Shown piece by piece: positions 1-5,179 of a stretch of 6,401 bases of DNA; position 1 is the stretch's first letter, and each line of letters opens with the position of its first letter. The stretch comes from CAZYMF01 sp964648215 (GTDB lineage Bacteria > Desulfobacterota > Binatia > HRBIN30 > JACQVA1): contig CAZYMF010000250.1 in NCBI GenBank assembly GCA_964648215.1, positions 1 to 6,401 on the forward strand, given 5' to 3'. The notes beneath the pieces were generated by a model. The model was not told the DNA's origin. It saw only the letters and a program-made list of their open reading frames with translations, and did no database searches. The translations under genes were made by a program, and so were the position numbers.

Positions 1-260
1 ACCATCATGTGCAGCAGGGTCGAGGCGACGCCCTTGGTGGTGGAGAAGCTCGGCGACATCGTGTCGCGCGTCCACGGCCGGCCGCCGCGATCGCGGCAGC
101 CGCCCCACAGATCCACCACACACTCGCCACGATGATAGACGCAGACCGCCGCTCCGCCCGGGTAGCTGGTCAGCTGCGCCCGCAGGGCCGTCACCATCGG
201 ATAGAAATCGGGGTGCAGAAAGCCGTCGACGAAGGGTTCCGACCTCGCGCTAGGTGACAT
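1..260 (-). CDS. Serine hydrolase, beta-lactamase/family VIII esterase type (partial, N-terminus only)
   Basis: Reading the minus strand from an ATG at 260 gives 86 complete codons, open to the window edge, so the C-terminal part is missing. The piece contains S73-T-T-K76, the SxxK nucleophile/general-base motif of class C beta-lactamase-like hydrolases. It is preceded by a VCVYHRGECVVDLWGG stretch and by PWTRDTM, as in family VIII carboxylesterases (EstA/EstB-like) annotated as beta-lactamase domain proteins. Members usually run to about 380-420 residues and hydrolyse esters or amides of small molecules. No signal peptide is seen, which fits a cytoplasmic esterase better than a periplasmic beta-lactamase. 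An in-frame ATG at 287 would add nine residues. I chose 260 because GGGAG lies upstream at 273-277, although its 12-nt spacing is long. The gene follows the SDR on the same strand by 53 bp (26 bp with the longer start), so co-transcription is likely. The later Tyr and other active-site motifs cannot be checked here. Confidence 0.85.
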   Translation of the reverse strand, partial: MSPSARSEPFVDGFLHPDFYPMVTALRAQLTSYPGGAAVCVYHRGECVVDLWGGCRDRGGRPWTRDTMSPSFSTTKGVASTLLHMM

Positions 261-298
261 CAGACGGGGATTCTCCCATGTTTCCATTCCGTAATGCC

Positions 299-315
299 AG
301 GGAAAAATGTCCCCT
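299..315 (-). other. Small stem-loop at the end of the SDR gene
   Basis: Bases 299-304 and 310-315 can pair in the minus-strand transcript as a 6-bp stem with one G-U pair and a 5-nt loop. The stem overlaps the SDR stop codon (314-316). No U-tract follows in the direction of transcription, so it does not look like an intrinsic terminator. It may be chance, or a weak mRNA structure between the SDR and the hydrolase. Confidence 0.25.
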
Positions 316-1108
316 ACTCGAGGCCCATCAGCTTGGCGAAGCCGAAGCGGTGTCCCGCTGTGAAGCCGCCGTCGACCGCCAGCGCCTGCCCGGTGACGAA
401 CGAGGCTTCGTCGGAAGCGAGGAACAGCGCCGCGTTGGCGATCTCCTCGGGCCGGCCGAGGCGGCCGAGCTGATGCGCTTCGACGATGCGCGCCTTGAAG
501 TCGGCGAGCGCCGGATTGTCGAGCAGCAGTGAGAGCATCGGGGTGTCGATGAATCCGGGACAGATGGCGTTGACCCGCACTCCTTTGCGCGCGTAGTCCA
601 TCGCCATGTTGCGGGTGAGCAGCACCACGCCTCCCTTCGAGGCGTTGTAGGCGCTGCCGCCCTCGGATCCCTCGAGGCCCTCGATGCTGGCAATGTTGAC
701 GACGCTGCCGCCACCCTGCTCGAGCAGCAGCGGCAGGACGTGCTTGCACACCAGGAACGTGCCCTTGAGGTTGACGTCGACGACCCGGTCCCACTCCTCC
801 TCCGGCACCAGGTGCACGGCGCCGCCACCGGCGACGCCGGCCGAGTTGACGACGACGTCGATGCGGCCGAGCTCGTTCTTCGCCCGGGTGACGACGGCGG
901 CGACCTCGTCCTCGCGCCGCACGTCGGCGGCGATGAGTCGCGAGGCCGGGGCGATGCCCTTCGCCTCCTGCCATCGTTGATCGCCGTCGCCGCTGCGGTC
1001 GAGGCCGGTGATGACGGCCCCCTCCTGGGCGAAGCGCAGCGCACACGCCGAGCCGATGCCCGACGCCGCGCCGGTGATGAGGGCCACCTTGCCGTCCAGT
1101 CGTTTCAC
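314..1108 (-). CDS. Classical short-chain dehydrogenase/reductase (SDR family)
   Basis: This 264-residue protein has the usual length of a classical SDR. Visible motifs are the Rossmann glycine motif T12-G-A-A-S-G-I-G19, Asp37 at the end of the second strand (which favours NAD(H) over NADP(H)), D62-V63 near the adenine, N88-S-A-G91 (a variant of NNAG), Asn113, Ser141, and the catalytic pair Y154-N-A-S-K158. P184-G and the C-terminal AVDGGF also fit the family. It should oxidise a secondary alcohol or reduce a ketone in the cytosol, but the substrate cannot be read from sequence; FabG-like, polyol and sterol dehydrogenases all share this layout. The start is GTG at 1108, supported by AAGGAG five bases upstream; no ATG start is better placed. 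It lies between the partial hydrolase and a scaffold gap. Its link to the aminotransferase and kinase therefore depends on the gap being short. Confidence 0.95.
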   Translation of the reverse strand: MKRLDGKVALITGAASGIGSACALRFAQEGAVITGLDRSGDGDQRWQEAKGIAPASRLIAADVRREDEVAAVVTRAKNELGRIDVVVNSAGVAGGGAVHLVPEEEWDRVVDVNLKGTFLVCKHVLPLLLEQGGGSVVNIASIEGLEGSEGGSAYNASKGGVVLLTRNMAMDYARKGVRVNAICPGFIDTPMLSLLLDNPALADFKARIVEAHQLGRLGRPEEIANAALFLASDEASFVTGQALAVDGGFTAGHRFGFAKLMGLE

Positions 1109-1113
1109 CGCTG

Positions 1114-1119
1114 CTCCTT
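1114..1119 (-). promoter_or_regulatory. Shine-Dalgarno site deciding the GTG start of the SDR gene
   Basis: The minus strand reads AAGGAG here, five bases before the GTG at 1108. This strong site is the reason for accepting a non-ATG start. Confidence 0.85.
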
Positions 1120-1138
1120 TCGTCGCCCCCTGCGCTTA

Positions 1139-1150
1139 GCACAGTTGTGC
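1139..1150. repeat. 12-bp imperfect palindrome upstream of the SDR gene
   Basis: GCACA and TGTGC arms are separated by two bases, about 30 bp upstream of the SDR start. A weak promoter-like pair on the minus strand (TTGAAT, then GCTAAG after 17 bp) overlaps it. The palindrome could be an operator for a separate SDR promoter. It is short, however, and the assembly gap begins only 22 bp further upstream. Confidence 0.25.
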
Positions 1151-1172
1151 CTGGGTCATTCAAGCGGAGCAC

Positions 1173-1272
1173 NNNNNNNNNNNNNNNNNNNNNNNNNNNN
1201 NNNNNNNNNNNNNNNNNNNNNNNNNNNNNNNNNNNNNNNNNNNNNNNNNNNNNNNNNNNNNNNNNNNNNNNN
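1173..1272. other. Assembly gap of exactly 100 N
   Basis: There are one hundred consecutive unknown bases. Exactly 100 N is the usual placeholder for a scaffold join of unknown length, so this is a sequence artefact and the true distance may differ widely. It separates the kinase stop (1276) from the SDR upstream region. Genes could be missing here, and operon membership across it is an inference. Confidence 0.97.
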
Positions 1273-1275
1273 CGC

Positions 1276-2886
1276 TCACTTTGCAGGCCGGCGGCGCGCT
1301 CCGTTGAGGCGGCGGTAGATCTGCTTGTTCTGCCGGTAGAGGTTGACGAACTCGCGGAAGTGGCTGTCGTAGATTCCGCGGTGCTGCGCCGTCGGCGCAT
1401 ACTCGCGGCGGCACTCGGTGCATGCCGGCACGTCGTCGTACGAGAGCAGGCCGAGGCCGACGGCGGCGATGAAGGCGGCGCCGCGCACGTTCGCCTGGAT
1501 CGGATCCTTCATCTGGCGCACCGGCCGGTCGAGCACGTCGGCGAAGATCTGGCACCAGACGTCGGAGTTGGCGCCGCCGCCGACGATGTGCAGGGTGTCG
1601 AGCCGCCGGCCGAGAAACTTCTCGAACGGCCGCAAGAGCCAGCGGGTGTTGAACGCCACGCCCTCGAGCACGGCGCGGATGATGTCGGCGCGCGAGTTCT
1701 CCAGCGACAGGTTGAAGATCGCCGCGCGCACGGTGGCGTCCTCGACCGGCGCCCGCTCGCCGTAGATCCACGGCGCGTAGAGCACGCCGTTGCTGCCCGC
1801 CGGCGTGCGCGCGGCGATCCGGTCCATGATCTTGTACACGTCCGGTACCTTCTCCTCCTGCAGCAGCTCGTCCTTGTGGTAGAGGACGCGGTCGCGCAGG
1901 AAGCTCAGGTTGCCGCCGGCCGTGGCCTGCAGCGCCGTCAACAGGTAGCGCCCGGGAACGGCGCAGGGAACCGAGGCCAGGGCGGTGGCGAGGTCCGTCT
2001 TCTTGAACGGCACGTGCGCCGCCAGCCACGACGACGTGCCGACGTAGAGATGGGCCGCGGAGTCGCGCACCGCACCCGAGCCCACCGCGGCGGCGCTGTT
2101 GTCGATGGCGCCGGCGACGACGGCCACGTCGGCGCCCAGGCCGAGCTCCGCGGCGACGGCGGGCTGCAGCGTGCCGATCACGTCGGTGCACTTGACGATC
2201 TCGGGGAACTTGTCGCGGTCGACGCCGCAGCGGCGCAGCAGCGAGTCGCTGTAGACGACGTTGGAGGGATCACGATTGTCGGTCACCCACGAGGTCAGGA
2301 TCGAGTCGTAGGTGGCGACGAAACGGCCGGTGAGGCGCAGGTTGAGGAAGTCGAGGGCGTTGAGAAACTTGTGGGTCCGGGCGTAGATCTCGGGGCGCTC
2401 GTGGGCGAGGAAGAGCATGTGCGCCGCGGGATCCTTGCCGGCCAGCGACGGCGCGCCCCCGGTGAGCCGCAACCAGCGCCACAGGCGCAATGCGTTGTAC
2501 CCCGCCACCCGGATCGGCCCGCCGTTGATGCGTCCGAGGTGGGCGGCGCCGCGGGCGTCCATCCACAGGATCGCGTTCATCAGCGCCCGGCCGTCGGCGC
2601 CGACCGGCACCGTGCACTCACCCTGCGTGCTGCAGCAGACGGCGACGATCTGCCGCGCGTCGACGAGACCGTGGGCGATGAGCTTCCTGGCGACGCGCCG
2701 GAACGCCCGCCACCAGGCGTCGGCGTCCTGCTCGGCGCCGCCGCCCGGCAGCAGCAGCGTCGCGACGGCCTCGAACTCCCAGGCCACGACCTCGCCGGCG
2801 ACCGACACCAGCGCGGCCTTGCAGCCCGAGGTGCCGAGGTCGACGGCGAGGATGTAGCCAGCGTCCTTGTAGCCCGAAACGCTCAT
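1276..2886 (-). CDS. FGGY-family carbohydrate kinase, xylulokinase-like
   Basis: This 536-residue protein is typical in length for FGGY kinases (about 480-550). They transfer the ATP gamma-phosphate to a sugar or polyol such as xylulose, ribulose, glycerol or fuculose. The N-terminal actin-like lobe carries the phosphate-1 motif D16-L-G-T-S-G-C-K23 and the W108-M-D110-A-R112 substrate loop. D262 in GAIDNSAAA is the expected catalytic base. The C-terminal lobe has Y375-G-E-R-A-P380, the FGGY signature around R404-AVLEGVAFN-T414, and the nucleotide loop I434-V-G-G-G-A-N-S-D442. All key residues are present, so it should be active. The nearest named activity by pattern is xylulokinase, but FGGY specificity changes easily and I do not assign a substrate. 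The start is the ATG at 2886; no convincing Shine-Dalgarno precedes it. It follows the aminotransferase by 66 bp on the same strand, and its stop lies three bases from the scaffold gap. Confidence 0.93.
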   Translation of the reverse strand: MSVSGYKDAGYILAVDLGTSGCKAALVSVAGEVVAWEFEAVATLLLPGGGAEQDADAWWRAFRRVARKLIAHGLVDARQIVAVCCSTQGECTVPVGADGRALMNAILWMDARGAAHLGRINGGPIRVAGYNALRLWRWLRLTGGAPSLAGKDPAAHMLFLAHERPEIYARTHKFLNALDFLNLRLTGRFVATYDSILTSWVTDNRDPSNVVYSDSLLRRCGVDRDKFPEIVKCTDVIGTLQPAVAAELGLGADVAVVAGAIDNSAAAVGSGAVRDSAAHLYVGTSSWLAAHVPFKKTDLATALASVPCAVPGRYLLTALQATAGGNLSFLRDRVLYHKDELLQEEKVPDVYKIMDRIAARTPAGSNGVLYAPWIYGERAPVEDATVRAAIFNLSLENSRADIIRAVLEGVAFNTRWLLRPFEKFLGRRLDTLHIVGGGANSDVWCQIFADVLDRPVRQMKDPIQANVRGAAFIAAVGLGLLSYDDVPACTECRREYAPTAQHRGIYDSHFREFVNLYRQNKQIYRRLNGARRRPAK

Positions 2887-2911
2887 TCATCGAGTGGAGT
2901 TTCAGCGAGTC

Positions 2912-2937
2912 ACCGAGGGGAGCGACCAACGGGAGCG
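2912..2937. repeat. Two tandem 13-bp units between kinase and aminotransferase
   Basis: ACCGAGGGGAGCG (2912-2924) is followed directly by ACCAACGGGAGCG (2925-2937), matching at 11 of 13 positions. The pair lies in the 66-bp intercistronic spacer beside a hairpin. It may belong to a dispersed intergenic repeat, or be a local slippage duplication. Confidence 0.55.
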
Positions 2938-2938
2938 T

Positions 2939-2951
2939 GGGGCGAAGCCCC
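2939..2951 (-). other. GC-only hairpin after the aminotransferase stop
   Basis: In the minus-strand transcript GGGGC and GCCCC pair perfectly around a UUC loop, starting two bases after the aminotransferase stop codon. There is no U-tract, so it is probably not a strong terminator. It could stabilise the upstream mRNA 3' end or set unequal expression of aminotransferase and kinase. Confidence 0.45.
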
Positions 2952-2952
2952 G

Positions 2953-4398
2953 CTACTGGACATTCTCGAGCGCGCGCCGGAAGCCGGCCACCGCTTCCGC
3001 GATCACCTCGTCGGTGTCGGCCATGCTGGTGTACAGACGGCTGCCGGCCAGGGTGATGATTCCCTCGACCGTGTAGGCCGCCCCCATCTCCTCGGCTATC
3101 TTGCGGCGCTCGAGCAGCTTGGGGAAGAAATCGGGATCGGTGACGTCGAGCAGCAGCACGCCGTGGGTCTCGAGGTGGAGGATGGAGCCGTGGTTGTAGA
3201 CGAAGAACGGCAGCCCGAGGTCGTCGATCACCCGCCGCAGGGCGGTGCACAGCTTGTCGCCGGCCTGGCCGGCGAGGACGGGGGCGTTGGTCCGCTCCAT
3301 CTCCAGGATGGCGAAGTAGCCGGCGGCGGCGCTCAGGGGGTTGGCGGAGAGGGTGCCGCCGACGAGGGTCTTCTGCTGGCCGCCGCCGATGCCGGCGGCG
3401 AAGGTGCGCATGACGTCGGCGCGGCCGCCGACGCCGCCGGCGGCAGGAAAGCCGCCGGCCACGCACTTGCCGAAGACCGTCAGGTCGGGCTTGACGTCGA
3501 AGAATCCCTGCGCGCCGCTGAGGCCGACGCGAAAGCCGGTGACGACCTCGTCGAAGACGAGCAGCGCGCCGTACTCGTCGCACAGCGCGCGCACGCGGGC
3601 GTTGAAATCGCGCTGCACCGGGCGCGAGCCGCTCTCCGGCCCCAGCGGCTCGACGAGCACCGCCGCCGTGCCGCCGTCGTCCTTGTTGCGCTCGAGGAGC
3701 GCGTGCAGGCCGTTCTCCCCGTCGATGTCGTTGGGGTAGAACTCCTGCGTGTGCTGCAGCGCGGTCTCGGGAATCCCCGCCGACTCGAACATGCCGCTGC
3801 CGGGGATGCGCGTGCCGAACACGAGCTGATCGCTCCAGCCGTGGTAGGCGCCGCCGACCTTGATGATCTTGGTGCGTCCGGTGAAGTTGCGCGCGGCGCG
3901 GATCGCCGCCATGCAGGCCTCGGTGCCGCTGCCGAGCATGCGGAACATCTCGACGTTCGGCATGTGGCGGTGAATGAGCTCGGCGAGCTTGTACTCGTAC
4001 TCGTGGAACAGGCCGGTGACCGGCCCGCACGTCTGCAGCACCTCGACGACGCGCTCGCGCACCGGGGCGTAGTTGCTGCCCAGCACGGTCGGGCCGCCGG
4101 CTTGGAGAAAGTCGACGTAGCGGTTGCCGTCGATGTCCCACAGGTAGGCGCCCTCGGCGCGGGCGATGGCGAGCGGGAAGGGGTAGTTGAAAGCCAGGTT
4201 GTGCTGCACGCCGCCGGGGATGTACTTCGCCGCCTCGGCGGTCGCCGCCTTGGAGCGCGCGCAGCGTTGCTCGAAGTAGGCGAGGTAGTGCTCCATCTTG
4301 TCGCGGCGGACCGGCCGCGGCGGCTGGGCGACGAGCCGCTGCGCCTTGGCGATCAGCGCGTCGGTGTCGGGCCACTGGGAGATGGCGTAGCTTGGCAT
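2953..4398 (-). CDS. Class III PLP-dependent aminotransferase, glutamate-1-semialdehyde aminomutase-like
   Basis: This is a 481-residue fold-type I PLP enzyme. Visible motifs are Y59-IPGGV-Q65 in the substrate region, the phosphate-binding G156-S-G-T-E-A161, G183-A-Y-H-G187 stacking on the cofactor, D283-E in FDEVVTGFR (the Asp contacting the pyridine nitrogen), the Schiff-base lysine K311 in FGKCVAGGFP, and T349 in GGTLSANPLS. This pattern matches the GSAM/aspartate aminotransferase-family branch of class III. True HemL proteins are about 425-435 residues; this one has an N-terminal extension of about 45 residues and GSGTEA where HemL has NSGTEA. I therefore read it as an accessory amine- or amino-acid-processing transaminase or aminomutase rather than the tetrapyrrole enzyme. 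The start at 4398 is set by AAGGAG seven bases upstream; an in-frame ATG at 4422 lies inside the operator and is rejected. It is the first gene of the leftward unit, divergent from tetR, with the kinase 66 bp downstream. Confidence 0.93.
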   Translation of the reverse strand: MPSYAISQWPDTDALIAKAQRLVAQPPRPVRRDKMEHYLAYFEQRCARSKAATAEAAKYIPGGVQHNLAFNYPFPLAIARAEGAYLWDIDGNRYVDFLQAGGPTVLGSNYAPVRERVVEVLQTCGPVTGLFHEYEYKLAELIHRHMPNVEMFRMLGSGTEACMAAIRAARNFTGRTKIIKVGGAYHGWSDQLVFGTRIPGSGMFESAGIPETALQHTQEFYPNDIDGENGLHALLERNKDDGGTAAVLVEPLGPESGSRPVQRDFNARVRALCDEYGALLVFDEVVTGFRVGLSGAQGFFDVKPDLTVFGKCVAGGFPAAGGVGGRADVMRTFAAGIGGGQQKTLVGGTLSANPLSAAAGYFAILEMERTNAPVLAGQAGDKLCTALRRVIDDLGLPFFVYNHGSILHLETHGVLLLDVTDPDFFPKLLERRKIAEEMGAAYTVEGIITLAGSRLYTSMADTDEVIAEAVAGFRRALENVQ

Positions 4399-4405
4399 CG
4401 GCTCT

Positions 4406-4411
4406 CTCCTT
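4406..4411 (-). promoter_or_regulatory. Shine-Dalgarno site deciding the aminotransferase start
   Basis: AAGGAG on the minus strand lies seven bases before the ATG at 4398. It fixes that start over the longer reading from 4422. Confidence 0.85.
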
Positions 4412-4415
4412 GAGG

Positions 4416-4435
4416 TGAACATGAGCTTGTGTTCA
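4416..4435. promoter_or_regulatory. Candidate TetR operator in the divergent promoter region
   Basis: TGAACA (4416-4421) and TGTTCA (4430-4435) are perfect inverted arms, and the central AGCT is also symmetric, so 16 of 20 positions are palindromic. A second overlapping inverted repeat, AACATGA (4418-4424) and TCATGTT (4433-4439), extends the symmetry on one side. The site lies in the 87-bp spacer between the aminotransferase and tetR starts. That is where a TetR repressor would block its own promoter and the divergent one. The spacer is AT-richer than its flanks here, but I could not find convincing -35/-10 pairs on either strand. Binding by the adjacent TetR is inferred from position and symmetry. 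Confidence 0.65.
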
Positions 4436-4485
4436 TGTTTAAGCCATGGTAGCCACGGGAGTCAAGAGCGAGCGAGCAGAGAGCG

Positions 4486-5178
4486 ATGTCCGGCAGCGCC
4501 ATGCCCCTGGAACGGATCCGCCGCGCGCCGCAGCAGACGCGCAGCCAGCAGCGCGTGCGGCGGCTGCTGGCCGCCGCCGAGCGCATCCTGGTGCAGGAAG
4601 GGTACGAGGCCCTGACCACCCGGCGCATCGCGGCCAAGGCGCGCGTGCCGATCGGCACGCTCTACCAGTTCTTCCCCGACAAGCACGCGATCGTCGGTGC
4701 GCTCGCGCACCGCTACATGGCCGAGTCGGCGGAGATGATGGACGAGCTGGCGCGGCAGGCCGAGGACGTCCACTGGTCCGATTCGGTGGGAACGCTGGTC
4801 GAGCGCTTCGTCGCCATGTACCGCGCCAAGCCCGGGTATCTCGCCCTCTGGCTCGGGCGCCGTCTCAGCCCCGATCTGCTGCAGGCCGACCAGGAGAACA
4901 ACGCGCTGTTGGCGGATGGTTTGCGGCGCATCCTGGTCGTCCAGGAAGGGCTGGCCGACGGCGAGCCGTTGCGCCGCGTGTGCCGGGTTGCCGTCGAGGC
5001 GGGAGACGCGCTCCTGCGGCTGGCCTTCTCCACCGTCGCCGACGGCGACCCGTCGATCATCGCCGAGACCAAGCGGGTGCTACGCCTCTACCTCGCCGAC
5101 ATCGTCGCCGGCGCGGGAAGCGCCGGTAGGCGGAGCGGCCGAAAACCTCCTGCGAAGAGGCCACGGGAGGACGCGTGA
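4486..5178 (+). CDS. TetR/AcrR-family transcriptional regulator
   Basis: This 230-residue protein has an N-terminal TetR DNA-binding domain at about residues 20-70. Helix 1 spans roughly R23-E38, followed by G39-Y-E-A-L-T-T, then the helix-turn-helix I48-AAKARVPIGTLYQFFPDK-H67, which matches the family's typical I-A-x-x-A-x-V-x-x-G-T-L-Y-x-F-F-x-x-K pattern. The rest is the variable helical ligand-binding and dimerisation domain, so the inducer cannot be predicted. A basic, Gly/Arg/Lys-rich tail of about 20 residues ends the protein. The start at 4486 has only a weak purine-rich upstream site; an ATG at 4501 is an alternative that would leave the domain intact. It is divergent from the aminotransferase across a palindromic operator candidate and ends one base before the epimerase start. 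It probably represses itself, the epimerase downstream and the leftward operon. Confidence 0.95.
   Translation: MSGSAMPLERIRRAPQQTRSQQRVRRLLAAAERILVQEGYEALTTRRIAAKARVPIGTLYQFFPDKHAIVGALAHRYMAESAEMMDELARQAEDVHWSDSVGTLVERFVAMYRAKPGYLALWLGRRLSPDLLQADQENNALLADGLRRILVVQEGLADGEPLRRVCRVAVEAGDALLRLAFSTVADGDPSIIAETKRVLRLYLADIVAGAGSAGRRSGRKPPAKRPREDA
5165..5170 (+). promoter_or_regulatory. Shine-Dalgarno site of the epimerase gene, inside the tetR 3' end
   Basis: GGGAGG lies nine bases before the ATG at 5180 and within the last codons of tetR. This arrangement suggests translational coupling of the two genes. Confidence 0.75.
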
Positions 5179-5179
5179 C

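Noticed and set aside
1..260. True class C beta-lactamase (antibiotic resistance)
   Set aside because: The SxxK motif is shared with esterases. The flanking residues and lack of a signal peptide fit family VIII-type esterases better, and the rest of the protein is not visible.
299..315. Possible insertion-sequence end at the SDR stop
   Set aside because: The GGGGACATTTTT-like string recalls some element ends, but no partner inverted repeat, target duplication or transposase is visible.
2939..2951. Rho-independent terminator between aminotransferase and kinase
   Set aside because: The stem is strong, but no U-tract follows on the transcribed strand, and the kinase start is close with no clear separate promoter.
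1147..4413. Very long plus-strand open frame opposite the kinase and aminotransferase
   Set aside because: It reads through the N gap and is the antisense shadow of two well-supported minus-strand enzymes. Its translation is low-complexity Ala/Gly/Val/Arg/Asp-rich, as expected in GC-rich DNA.
4399..4422. Eight-residue N-terminal extension of the aminotransferase from an ATG at 4422
   Set aside because: This start lies inside the inverted repeat, and the ATG at 4398 has an excellent Shine-Dalgarno at seven bases, so the shorter form is preferred.
4916..5179. 88-residue N-terminal extension of the epimerase overlapping tetR
   Set aside because: The extension is out-of-frame tetR sequence with Arg/Ser-rich shadow composition. 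The SDR fold starts at the ATG at 5180 with a proper ribosome binding site.
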